Source: an uncultured Eubacterium sp. (GTDB lineage Bacteria > Bacillota > Clostridia > Lachnospirales > Lachnospiraceae). From it: a stretch of 37,830 bases of DNA. The translations under genes were made by a program, and so were the position numbers. The notes under the pieces are model-generated. The model saw nothing but the letters and a program-made list of their open reading frames with translations, was not told the DNA's origin and did not search any database. How positions within the stretch are numbered: position 1 is the stretch's first letter; each line of letters opens with the position of its first letter. The DNA lies in NCBI GenBank assembly GCA_947089855.1, contig CAMUML010000042.1, forward strand, positions 1-37,830, written 5' to 3'. Shown in pieces: positions 1 to 7,069 of the stretch.

Positions 1-186
1 ACTGATTCCACATTAAATTGTGCTGTTTTTTCCATAATCATTCCTACCGCCTGTATTTTCTATCTATACAGTATGTCGGATACTTGGAACAGTTTCCTCA
101 TCCTGTGTATTTTCTTATTTTTTGTAACAGTTACTTTTTATTCTGCATAACCCGCGCTTGGCCCATCAGGGCAAGCCTTTGGCGTG
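1..186. other. Non-coding flank downstream of the first small gene
   Basis: No convincing gene is seen here. A GC-rich imperfect hairpin lies at about 156-178 (GCTTG.CCC pairing with GGG..AAGC on either strand). It may end the transcript of the 80-residue gene read from the right, but it has no clear T-run, so it is not called as a terminator. Confidence 0.4.
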
Positions 187-429
187 CTACTGCATACTGT
201 TTGTTCCGAGTTCTTTGAGCTGGTCTATCAGCGCTATATCCGAAGCTGTCAGCTTTACATTGGAAGCCAGCTCCTGGCCGTCCGGATACCTAATAATTAA
301 CTCAATAATTGTCCCTTCTTCCATCGGCCGGCTGGTGGCTGCCTGCAAAAAGCGCGGCAGCTTGGGATGGTTGCGCGAAAACTCATCCCACATACTTTTT
401 ATCCTAAAAATCATTGCCGGATTTACCAT
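187..429 (-). CDS. Small conserved-looking hypothetical protein (80 aa)
   Basis: I do not recognise a family. The start at 429 is well supported: GGAGGG lies 8 bases before the ATG on the minus strand. The product is short and soluble, with no signal peptide or membrane segment. It opens with an amphipathic, basic-hydrophobic stretch (residues 1-30, with the motif RNHPKLPRFLQAA) and ends with an acidic-hydrophobic helix (SDIALIDQLKEL). The central ELIIRYPDGQ stretch looks like a short beta hairpin. It follows nudC by about 90 bases in the same direction and may be the last gene of the wzy-nudC unit. No function is assigned; that it is a real gene rests on the ribosome binding site and the plausible protein composition. 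Confidence 0.6.
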   Translation of the reverse strand: MVNPAMIFRIKSMWDEFSRNHPKLPRFLQAATSRPMEEGTIIELIIRYPDGQELASNVKLTASDIALIDQLKELGTNSMQ

Positions 430-522
430 TTTTTATACCCTCCGTTTTCATTCTTGCGGGGCAGCAAGCCGCACCATTCCTCTAATTTATGCCGGACGCT
501 TCCGATAAATGCCTTACTTCAA

Positions 523-1383
523 TCAAACTTCCCCTTCGTAAAATGCCCGCATCATTTCCCTGGTCAGGCTGAACCCATCATCCATATCTTTTAGCTGCGC
601 CCTATCAACCCATTCTGCGGCAGCCAGTTCTTTTTCATCAATACGGATGGCAGCATCCCCGTCTAGCTGTGCAAAATAGCCGATCAAGAAATTACTGTCG
701 ATCCCCCAAGGCTGCGTCTTATAGTAACGGATATTTTTGACACGCAGGCCCACTTCCTCCATAACCTCGCGGCATACCGTTTCTTCTGCTGTTTCGCCGA
801 TTTCCGTAAACCCTGCGATCAATGCATAGCGTTTATATTCCCGCCCTGCATATTTTGACAGCAAAATCCTGTCGCCGTCCGTAACGGCTACAATAACAGC
901 CGGGGCTATTTTCGGGTAAATCTGGTTGCCGCACTGCCTGCAAAATAGCATACGCTCTGTCCGGTCCGGTTCTACCCGCCTGCCACAGCGGCCGCAGAAC
1001 TGGTTGTTGCGGTACCACTGGTACAGATGGTAGGCAGTATATACTGCAAAACACAGTTCTTTTTCTGCCTGGCTGCGCAGCCCGGATATTTTACAAAAAA
1101 CCGCCTGCGGGCAGCTGCTGCCTGGGGCAGCCGGATCCAAGCCTTCCCCATCCAGGCTATCAAAATCCATATAAAGGAAATAATGTTCCTCTTCTATACG
1201 GAATAAATACTGGTATGTAGCGTCCACTGCATGCAATTCTTGAATACGCGGCAGCCGCATGCCGCTTTTGTTTTGTATGATCAGGACTTTATTTTCTGAA
1301 AAGGCTGCTACAAAATCACTGCCTTTTGGTTTCTTTAATTCATATTCATTATACAGTTTCTTTGGTGCAATATCTTGAACCAT
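523..1383 (-). CDS. nudC: NADH pyrophosphatase / NAD-cap hydrolase, Nudix family
   Basis: This enzyme hydrolyses NAD(H) to NMN(H) and AMP and, in studied members, removes NAD caps from RNA. Seen in the sequence: an N-terminal variable domain, a four-cysteine zinc ribbon (CGRCG followed 17 residues later by CRQCG), then a Nudix box (GFTEIGET..EE..CREVMEEVG), and the downstream QPWGIDSNFLIGY stretch typical of NudC rather than generic Nudix enzymes. The start is placed at 1383 (MVQDIAPKK) because GGGAGGTG lies 8-9 bases upstream. The open frame runs further 5', but that extension has no such site. Length is about 286 residues, slightly above the bacterial NudC norm. It is cytoplasmic. It sits downstream of a small unknown gene with a 94-base gap that holds a 9-bp hairpin. 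Confidence 0.93.
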   Translation of the reverse strand: MVQDIAPKKLYNEYELKKPKGSDFVAAFSENKVLIIQNKSGMRLPRIQELHAVDATYQYLFRIEEEHYFLYMDFDSLDGEGLDPAAPGSSCPQAVFCKISGLRSQAEKELCFAVYTAYHLYQWYRNNQFCGRCGRRVEPDRTERMLFCRQCGNQIYPKIAPAVIVAVTDGDRILLSKYAGREYKRYALIAGFTEIGETAEETVCREVMEEVGLRVKNIRYYKTQPWGIDSNFLIGYFAQLDGDAAIRIDEKELAAAEWVDRAQLKDMDDGFSLTREMMRAFYEGEV

Positions 1384-1433
1384 CCCTGTGGCACCTCCCA
1401 TCCATCTGCTATGGGGTTGAATCATGTTCTCAC

Positions 1434-1458
1434 GGAATGCGCAGCTTATGCGCATTCC
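1434..1458. repeat. 9-bp perfect hairpin before nudC
   Basis: GGAATGCGC and GCGCATTCC flank a 7-base loop in the gap between the 151-residue gene and nudC. No T-run follows on either strand, so it is not an ordinary intrinsic terminator. It could act as an mRNA processing or stability element ahead of the nudC ribosome binding site. Confidence 0.5.
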
Positions 1459-1477
1459 TGGCCCGTGAATAGTAACG

Positions 1478-1933
1478 CTATGGGTTCAAAAACCGTTCCC
1501 ACTCTTCCATATCGCGGCCCCCTGCTATATGGAGCAGGTAAGTCCGGCCATTGCTGGCATCTAACGTAAATAAATAGCCCTTCCCCTGTTTTTCCAGGGC
1601 ATAAATACAGCATTCCCCGTCAGCCAGCGCTTTTAAGGCATCATTATAAGCCTCCGGCGCCAACAGGCGGTCTTCACACTGCCCTTTGAAATTTCCATCC
1701 GCATCATAAGTTTTATACCCTTCTTCCACCAGCGACTGTACGCTGCCGTCCTGAATCGTCAGATTTAGCCCATTGGTACGCATTTCCCGAATATCCCGGT
1801 TACAGGAATTCTCTGGAAGGATAATAACATTGTCCAATGTAAACTGTAAGCTGCCATTGATTTTTTGTATGGCGCTTATATAAGCTTCCGAAAACCGGAA
1901 ATGCGCAAATTCATTTGTTGTCCGATACTTCAT
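1478..1933 (-). CDS. Hypothetical protein (151 aa) coupled to the Wzy-like gene
   Basis: I do not recognise a family. It is a soluble, beta-rich-looking protein with no signal peptide or membrane helix. The N-terminal half contains alternating hydrophobic strands (GSLQFTLDNVIILPENS), and the C-terminal half reads as a small alpha/beta region ending near EEWERFLNP. Its ATG lies only 3 bases after the stop of the upstream O-antigen-ligase-like gene, which indicates translational coupling; its own ribosome binding site is weak. The arrangement suggests a product used together with the membrane protein, but that is inference from position only. Confidence 0.6.
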   Translation of the reverse strand: MKYRTTNEFAHFRFSEAYISAIQKINGSLQFTLDNVIILPENSCNRDIREMRTNGLNLTIQDGSVQSLVEEGYKTYDADGNFKGQCEDRLLAPEAYNDALKALADGECCIYALEKQGKGYLFTLDASNGRTYLLHIAGGRDMEEWERFLNP

Positions 1934-1936
1934 ATT

Positions 1937-3736
1937 TTACTTGCCAGCCTTTTCCTTCTTTTTGCCTGTCCCTATATCATATTTTTTCTTTAATATTTCG
2001 TTAATGGCAATCCCAATCCCCATCATAATCCAAAAAATTGGCGCCACTGCAACCGTAGAATCATTTAAAAATGAAATCACCATATAAGTAAATGTAGCAA
2101 GCAGCAGCCCTGCACCAACCACTTCCATACCATCCTGGTAGGCTGCCTTACGGTAAATACGGAAGCCTGTTACAAAATACCAGCCATAAAAGGCAAGCAG
2201 CGCGATCAGCGCCGGGATTCCGCTTTGCGTTGCAACCTGCAGGTAAAAGCAGTGCGGCTTTGCATCAATCGCTGTTACTGTACCGTCATAAGTCTTATCG
2301 ACATAATCATCCTGCGGATAAGTCACCGTATACGTATCCGCACCGGAGCCAAACAGGATGCAGTTTTTCAGCATTGGGATCGTCTTTGACCATATCGTCC
2401 CACGTTCTTCAAATTTCTTCTCCAGGAAATTCACAGCCACACGGGGTGCATTATTAATTTTATCCCAACGCCCATATGCATTATAGTAATAATAACCGCC
2501 TTCTGCCTGGCGGAAATACCAGTCACGCCCATCCATTTTCACATCAATGGCAATCTCTTCTGCCAGCCTGACGACTTGTACCGCCAGCCCTGGAAAACGT
2601 TCATCCTGGGCAATATACGTAGAGGTTTCGCTGTCCAGCGTATTCACGATTTCTTGCCCGCCGCCATCTACCATTTTCACGCTGATATAGCCATTTTCGT
2701 CCAACACATAAGAAACGTGGAACGTCTGGCCCAAATACGTAAATGCGACATCTTCCTCCCCAGTCACAATTTCCGAAATAGCGTCTTGTGCAACATCCGC
2801 CGCTTCAAACAGCCGCACAAATTTTTCAATGATCATATTATTCCTGGAAATAAAAACTGCAATAATAACCCCGGCCACAGCCACAGCCGGAAGTACAAAT
2901 TTCCATGCTTTGCATATCTGGCGGAACAACATCACCAACGTCAGCACAAGGGTTGCTGCAAATGCCACAACGCCGCTCCGGTTGCCGGATGCAAGCAGGC
3001 ATACCAGCGACGCCGCAAGCATCACTGCATAGACCACACGGTATGCCAGTTTTTTATTTCTAATAAACAGCGCAACCTCAACTGGTATCATCAGCGCAAA
3101 ATAGGACGCTACATAGTTTGGGTTATACACGGTTAAAAATACACGGCCCTTTTCAAATACAAGGCTGACCGTATCCGGGTCTTGTGTCCCCCCGGTAATC
3201 AGCATCTTTCCAATGTCCGTCCCAAAAAAATCATGCCCAGACGCCTGCAATACGCCAATTAGCAGCATAACGGCCAGCCCTACCGTCAGCCAGTCCATAA
3301 GATAATCTATATCGTCCATTGTCCGGATAACCTGGTAAGCATAAAATGCCATTACACAATAGCCCAGCAGTACCCAAAGCGACTCAAAAATCTGCGTGAC
3401 GCCATGAAAACTAAAATAACGGTATTCAGAAAAAATCGATGAAAGAACCGTAAGGGCAGCATAAATGCCAAGCGGTATAAATTCATAGCACAATTTAAAC
3501 TGCTTTTGCTTCGTCTTATAGCGGAATGCAAGCACAACGCACATAATGGCTGACAGTGCAATAATTGCAACCGACTTATAGTACAAAAACCAGTCCTGGT
3601 CCTTTTCAAGCGTCGTATACCAGTCGTACTGCGATAAATTCGTATCAAATGTGTACAGCCGTACAATCAGCGGTACTATGGTCAATAATAAAATTAATGG
3701 AATGAAACTTACGGCTGCTTTTTTCTTGCTCCTCAT
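1937..3736 (-). CDS. O-antigen ligase / Wzy-like polysaccharide polymerase with inserted extracytoplasmic domain
   Basis: A polytopic membrane protein of 599 residues, with membrane segments from about 8-26, 54-71, 84-101, 119-136 and 148-165 and several more to about 295, plus further segments near 505-525 and 545-580. The SGNRSG motif (about 250-255) and the later FGSGADTYTVTYPQ / HCFYLQVATQSGIPAL stretches match the O-antigen ligase/Wzy_C superfamily, which joins or polymerises surface glycans on the outer membrane face. Unusual for the family is an insertion of roughly 145 residues (about 302-445), rich in beta strands and aromatic residues (GGYYYYNAYGRW), between a membrane segment and the conserved loop. 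GAGAGGGG precedes the ATG at 3736. It is the first gene of the unit with the 151-residue protein. The glycan substrate cannot be told, and no glycosyltransferases are nearby. Confidence 0.8.
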   Translation of the reverse strand: MRSKKKAAVSFIPLILLLTIVPLIVRLYTFDTNLSQYDWYTTLEKDQDWFLYYKSVAIIALSAIMCVVLAFRYKTKQKQFKLCYEFIPLGIYAALTVLSSIFSEYRYFSFHGVTQIFESLWVLLGYCVMAFYAYQVIRTMDDIDYLMDWLTVGLAVMLLIGVLQASGHDFFGTDIGKMLITGGTQDPDTVSLVFEKGRVFLTVYNPNYVASYFALMIPVEVALFIRNKKLAYRVVYAVMLAASLVCLLASGNRSGVVAFAATLVLTLVMLFRQICKAWKFVLPAVAVAGVIIAVFISRNNMIIEKFVRLFEAADVAQDAISEIVTGEEDVAFTYLGQTFHVSYVLDENGYISVKMVDGGGQEIVNTLDSETSTYIAQDERFPGLAVQVVRLAEEIAIDVKMDGRDWYFRQAEGGYYYYNAYGRWDKINNAPRVAVNFLEKKFEERGTIWSKTIPMLKNCILFGSGADTYTVTYPQDDYVDKTYDGTVTAIDAKPHCFYLQVATQSGIPALIALLAFYGWYFVTGFRIYRKAAYQDGMEVVGAGLLLATFTYMVISFLNDSTVAVAPIFWIMMGIGIAINEILKKKYDIGTGKKKEKAGK

Positions 3737-3819
3737 AAAAGCCCCTCTCTTATTATTGTAGAATTATGTATCCGGAAGCAATGGAAACAGATGGCGCCTC
3801 CAATATACGCATAATACGC

Positions 3820-3850
3820 AAAAAAACCTCAGCGACTGCTCACTAAGGTT
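3820..3850 (-). terminator. Intrinsic terminator after tRNA-Gln
   Basis: On the minus strand, AACCTTAGTGA pairs with TCGCTGAGGTT (11 bp including G-T pairs) around a GCAG loop, followed directly by a run of T. It lies 8 bases after the tRNA 3' end, so it ends the tRNA transcript. Confidence 0.85.
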
Positions 3851-3857
3851 CTCCCAG

Positions 3858-3929
3858 CTGGCCCACAAGGATTCGAACCTTGAAATGACGGAGTCAGAGT
3901 CCGTTGCCTTACCATTTGGCGATGGGCCA
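3858..3929 (-). tRNA. tRNA-Gln (anticodon CTG)
   Basis: A complete 72-base cloverleaf can be drawn: a 7-bp acceptor stem (TGGCCCA with TGGGCCA), a 3-bp D stem (GCC/GGC), an anticodon stem ACGGA/TCCGT with loop CTCTGAC giving anticodon CTG, and a T arm CAAGG-TTCGAAT-CCTTG. The discriminator base is G, as is usual for tRNA-Gln. The 3' CCA is not encoded, so a CCA-adding enzyme is needed. The gene is monocistronic with its own promoter and terminator. Confidence 0.95.
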
Positions 3930-3977
3930 GTATTCTTGTCGACTTTTTTAATTTTGCTGTGCCTGCCGACATCATGT

Positions 3978-4006
3978 ATTATATAACGCCATTTTAAAAA
4001 AATCAA
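3978..4006 (-). promoter_or_regulatory. Sigma-A promoter of tRNA-Gln
   Basis: On the minus strand, -35 TTGATT (4001-4006) and a perfect -10 TATAAT (3978-3983) are separated by exactly 17 bases. The predicted start is about 40 bases ahead of the mature tRNA 5' end. Confidence 0.8.
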
Positions 4007-4193
4007 GCCTTTTTTTCAATTTTTTTTATTTTTTTTCGGCGGTTTTGCGGGCGCCGGATGAATGGGCAGCGTCTTGGCACATTACAGCCAAACTTTATCA
4101 TCATCATACCCCGGTAAGCTGCCGCAGTAATTGACAATGATTCCGTTTGCCTAACGTGGTACATCCAAATGTCCAGCCAGTTTATACCGATTA
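4007..4193. other. Intergenic region, AT-rich then featureless
   Basis: This stretch lies between the tRNA-Gln promoter and the proB terminator. It begins with T-runs at about 4009-4037 (plus strand). I see no ribosome binding site linked to a plausible protein, no RNA gene and no repeat. Confidence 0.5.
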
Positions 4194-4243
4194 TAAAAAC
4201 AGCCGGAAAAGCACATTCCAATTGCTTTTCTGGCTGTTTTTTA
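4194..4243. terminator. Bidirectional intrinsic terminator downstream of proB
   Basis: AACAGCCGGAAAAGC (from 4198) pairs with GCTTTTCTGGCTGTT (to 4238), 14 of 15 positions, around an 11-base loop, with T-runs on both sides. On the minus strand it closes the fprA-proB transcript about 110 bases after the proB stop. Confidence 0.8.
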
Positions 4244-4351
4244 TATGTTTGCCTACATAGGCAGCAAAATATTTTATAAGCTTCTTCCTTGACGCCCGCA
4301 TGGCGGCGTGAATAACAGCTGCTGCTTTATTGCTTTTCTGCTTTCACCCTT

Positions 4352-5119
4352 TTATAAACGGCCACGGAACCGTGTCCCAACTGGCTTGCCTTCCACGATT
4401 GCATATAGCGCCTGCGGCCTAGCGCCATTTGCAATCACCATGTCCATGCCATGCTCCATTGCTATCTTTGCCGCATGGATCTTCGTTGCCATGCCGCCGG
4501 TTCCAAGCCCGCTGCCCCTGCCTTCTGCTTGGGCCTCAATCTCTTTTGTAATCTTAGTTACAACCGGGACCAGCCTGGCATCTTGGTTTTTATGAGGGTC
4601 TTTGGTAAACAGCCCGTCTATATCACTAAGCAGCACTAACAGGTCTGCTTTTACACTGCACGCAGTCATAGCTGCCAAGGTATCGTTGTCCCCTACCGCT
4701 ATCTCATCAGTAGCGATGGTATCATTTTCATTTACAACCGGAACCACGTCCATTTCAATCAGGCGGTGCAGTGTATTCTCCAGATTTTCCCTGCGGGCTC
4801 CGTTCGTAAAGTCCGCCCCTGTCAGCAGGATCTGGCCGACCGTATGGTTATATTCGCTAAACAGCTTGTCATACGTATACATCAGTTCACACTGGCCGAC
4901 AGAAGCTGCCGCCTGCTTGGTTGGCATATCCTGCGGCCGTTGCTTTAACGCAAGCCGGCCAATGCCCATCCCGATCGCACCCGATGATACCAGTACGATC
5001 TCATGCCCGGCATTTTTAAGGTCGCTTAATGTCTTGATCAGCAATTCTACATGGCGGATATTTAGGCAGCCGGTGGGATATGCAAGTGTAGAAGTGCCTA
5101 CTTTTACTACAATCCTCAT
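4352..5119 (-). CDS. proB: Glutamate 5-kinase, short form without PUA domain
   Basis: It catalyses the first step of proline synthesis, ATP-dependent phosphorylation of glutamate to glutamyl-5-phosphate. The 255 residues cover only the amino-acid-kinase fold: the N-terminal VVKVGTSTL loop, SSGAIGMG, the AAASVGQ and NENDTIATDE..GDNDTLAA substrate/nucleotide motifs, LLSDIDGLFTKDP, and GTGGMATKI near the C terminus. The PUA domain found in the 365-residue E. coli/B. subtilis form is absent. Nothing resembling one lies downstream, so this is the short form seen in some Firmicutes rather than a truncation. AGCAGGTAG precedes the ATG. It begins 16 bases after the fprA stop and is probably co-transcribed with it. 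The usual partner proA (glutamyl-phosphate reductase) is not adjacent and must be elsewhere. Confidence 0.93.
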   Translation of the reverse strand: MRIVVKVGTSTLAYPTGCLNIRHVELLIKTLSDLKNAGHEIVLVSSGAIGMGIGRLALKQRPQDMPTKQAAASVGQCELMYTYDKLFSEYNHTVGQILLTGADFTNGARRENLENTLHRLIEMDVVPVVNENDTIATDEIAVGDNDTLAAMTACSVKADLLVLLSDIDGLFTKDPHKNQDARLVPVVTKITKEIEAQAEGRGSGLGTGGMATKIHAAKIAMEHGMDMVIANGARPQALYAIVEGKPVGTRFRGRL

Positions 5120-5135
5120 AGTCTACCTGCTTCTG

Positions 5136-6308
5136 TTAGCATCCTGCATTTAACATAGCATCCGCCAGCGCTTCCAAATCTGCCATATTTTCTTCTTTTA
5201 ACGTAGACTTTATGGTTACCGTCGGTTCTACAATAGAAACATTTTTCATTTTCTCTAAAATTGCACGCATTGTCCGGGCAGCAGTTGGCGCCCAGGAACC
5301 ATTTTCCAGGATGCCGACCGTACGCTTCTGATAAGCTTTGCTCTGCAGATGGTGCAGAAAATCCTGCATACATGGGAATACGCCGCCGTCATAGCTTGCC
5401 GCTGCCAGCACCATGCGGTCATACCGGAATGCATCTTCAATTACCTCTGCCATATCATCCCTTGCAAGGTCGCTTACAACTACTTTCTTTACCCCTTTTT
5501 CACGGAGCATGTCCGCAAATTTTTCCGCTGCTTTTTTCGTATTGCCATGAATCGACGCATAGGCAACCAATACCCCTTCGCTCTCTGGCTGGTAGCTGCT
5601 CCAAGTATCGTACAGGCCAATATAATATCCCAGGTTTTCTTTTAAAATCGGGCCATGCAGCGGGCAAATTGTCTGTATATCCAGCTTGGCTGCTTTTTTC
5701 AGCAATGCCTGTACCGAAGTGCCATACCTTCCTACGATATTAAAATAATACCTTCTGGCTTCACAAGCCCAGTCGTCGTCTTCCGTGTCCAGGGCTCCAA
5801 ACTTGCCAAAACCATCCGCAGAAAACAAGATTTTTTCACTGCTTTCATATGTGACCATAACCTCCGGCCAGTGGACCATCGGCGCCATATAAAAGTTCAA
5901 GGTATGGGAACCAAGCTTTAGGGTATCCCCTTCCTTTACTTCAATCGAACGGTCATCCAGTGTCACATCAAAAAACTGCGGCAGCATATTGAACGTTTTC
6001 GCATTTCCAACCAAAACAACTTGTGGATACAATTCCAGCAGCCTGCCGATGCTTCCAGCGTGGTCCGGTTCCAGATGGGAAATGACCAGGTAGTCTACGT
6101 TCCTGCCATCCAATGCGGCCTGCAGGTTTTTCTCCCATTCCTCCATACCCCTGGCATCTACGGTATCCATTAGGGCTATTTTTTCATCTAAAATTAAATA
6201 AGAGTTATACGAAACGCCGTCCGGCACTTTGTACTGGCTCTCAAATAAATCAATCTCCCTGTCATTGACTCCAATGTATTTAATAGAATCTGAAATTGTC
6301 ACCTGCAC
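5136..6308 (-). CDS. fprA: FprA-type flavodiiron protein (oxygen/NO reductase)
   Basis: A class A flavodiiron protein of 390 residues. It reduces O2 to water, and/or NO to N2O, with electrons from rubredoxin or another carrier, protecting anaerobes. The N-terminal metallo-beta-lactamase-like domain carries the diiron ligands H78, E80, D82, H83 (HLEPDH), H146 (MVHW), D165 (SADGFG) and H218 (CPLHGP). The C-terminal flavodoxin domain begins near residue 246 with an FMN-binding loop around YASIHGNTKKAA. No rubredoxin domain is fused. Translation starts at GTG (6308), with AAAGGAG at good spacing. It is cytoplasmic. A strong promoter lies about 75-105 bases upstream, and proB follows in the same transcript. 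Confidence 0.95.
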   Translation of the reverse strand: MQVTISDSIKYIGVNDREIDLFESQYKVPDGVSYNSYLILDEKIALMDTVDARGMEEWEKNLQAALDGRNVDYLVISHLEPDHAGSIGRLLELYPQVVLVGNAKTFNMLPQFFDVTLDDRSIEVKEGDTLKLGSHTLNFYMAPMVHWPEVMVTYESSEKILFSADGFGKFGALDTEDDDWACEARRYYFNIVGRYGTSVQALLKKAAKLDIQTICPLHGPILKENLGYYIGLYDTWSSYQPESEGVLVAYASIHGNTKKAAEKFADMLREKGVKKVVVSDLARDDMAEVIEDAFRYDRMVLAAASYDGGVFPCMQDFLHHLQSKAYQKRTVGILENGSWAPTAARTMRAILEKMKNVSIVEPTVTIKSTLKEENMADLEALADAMLNAGC

Positions 6309-6386
6309 GATTTTTCTCCTTTCACTTTTTGTACGATCCTAAATGTTAACGCAAAATCCATATATATCCAGCCATGCATCAAATAT

Positions 6387-6419
6387 AGTATACTCTATGA
6401 CGGGATGTTTTTCAAACAT
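6387..6419 (-). promoter_or_regulatory. fprA promoter with overlapping palindrome
   Basis: On the minus strand, -35 TTGAAA (6410-6415) and -10 TATACT (6387-6392) are 17 bases apart, giving a leader of about 70 bases before the GTG. A perfect palindrome, ATGTTT-GAA-AAACAT (6405-6419), covers the -35 and would suit a dimeric repressor. No regulator is identified for it. Confidence 0.6.
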
Positions 6420-6463
6420 TTTCTTGATTAGTTTTTTTATATGGCGGGGCGAAGGTGTATGTG

Positions 6464-6510
6464 GGAGCTGGAACCCAGCCCACCGCCCCCTCCTCCAGCG
6501 TCCTCCCAGC
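6464..6510 (-). repeat. GC-rich dispersed repeat, copy A
   Basis: Read on the minus strand, this contains the core GAGGGGGCGGTGGGCTGG followed by TTCC and GCTCC. The same core occurs twice more in the window, at 20592-20655 and, inverted, at 20679-20706. A short frame across it (near 6412-6603) has no ribosome binding site or homologous start, so I treat this as a repeat, not a gene. Confidence 0.6.
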
Positions 6511-6565
6511 CACTAAACCATCATTCCGCCAAAATATAACATCCTGCATCAGCCAAAGCAGCCGC

Positions 6566-6597
6566 ACAAAACCAAAAGGGCTGCCATAACGCAGCCC
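6566..6597 (-). terminator. Probable intrinsic terminator of the FAS-II operon
   Basis: On the minus strand, GGGCTGC pairs with GCAGCCC around GTTATG just after the fabT stop, followed by TTTTGGTTTTG. The stem is strong but the T-tract is interrupted. Confidence 0.6.
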
Positions 6598-6603
6598 CCG
6601 CAC

Positions 6604-7044
6604 TTAACCATACTTCCGTTTAAAATACGCCATCAACCGTTCCAGCGCCCCGCCAAGCACACGGCTTTCTTCCTCACTGATATTTTTCATAATATAGGCA
6701 ATCATATCCTGGTGGAACTGCTGATGGTGCTTATACGCCCGTATACCCCGCTGTGTCAGCATAATATTGACTACACGCTTGTCGTCTTCACTGCGGCAGC
6801 GGCGGACATACCCTTTTTTTTCCAATGCATCGGCAGACTTTGTAAGCGTCCCGGTCGTCACATTCAGTATTTTGGCTGTCTGCGACATTTTCTGCGGCTT
6901 ATCCAAGCCGATCGCTTCTATTACATGCATGTCATTATAGGTAATATCTTGAAATTCCCCTGTGATAAGCTTTTTTTCCTCAATTTCCATGATATACTGA
7001 AAGAACTCTACCAAAAGCCGGTTCAATGTCCGTTCTGTATCCAT
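6604..7044 (-). CDS. fabT: MarR-family regulator, FabT-like repressor of fatty-acid synthesis
   Basis: A 146-residue winged-helix protein of the MarR family. The recognition-helix region (KMSQTAKILNVTTGTLTKSADALEKKGYV, about 54-82) and wing (RRCRSEDDKRVVNIMLTQRG) are typical. In streptococci and lactococci, FabT of this family represses FAS-II genes, with long-chain acyl-ACP as co-repressor. Here it is the last gene of the FAS-II operon, directly after fabH, so it would be autoregulated if it acts on the acpP promoter. A palindrome there (TTTGACAGTCAAA) resembles FabT sites. AGAGGAATACGAGG precedes the ATG. Assignment as FabT rests on family, position and that operator; another MarR-type ligand is possible. 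Confidence 0.82.
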   Translation of the reverse strand: MDTERTLNRLLVEFFQYIMEIEEKKLITGEFQDITYNDMHVIEAIGLDKPQKMSQTAKILNVTTGTLTKSADALEKKGYVRRCRSEDDKRVVNIMLTQRGIRAYKHHQQFHQDMIAYIMKNISEEESRVLGGALERLMAYFKRKYG

Positions 7045-7069
7045 CCTCGTATTCCTCTATTTGCCAAGT

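Noticed and set aside
3764-4006. Frame of 80 codons overlapping the tRNA-Gln gene
   Set aside because: It is read straight through the tRNA and its terminator, so it is a chance open frame.
4003-4221. Minus-strand frame of 72 codons between proB and tRNA-Gln
   Set aside because: Its start overlaps the bidirectional terminator and its end is a T-rich run coding for Lys/Ile. There is no ribosome binding site.
6412-6603. Short minus-strand frame of about 63 codons ending in a Pro/Ala-rich stretch, similar to a frame at 20560-20817
   Set aside because: The similarity comes only from the shared DNA repeat core. There is no ribosome binding site, and the frame at 20560 runs through the poly-G tract as poly-Gly. 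I treat both as repeat DNA, not genes.
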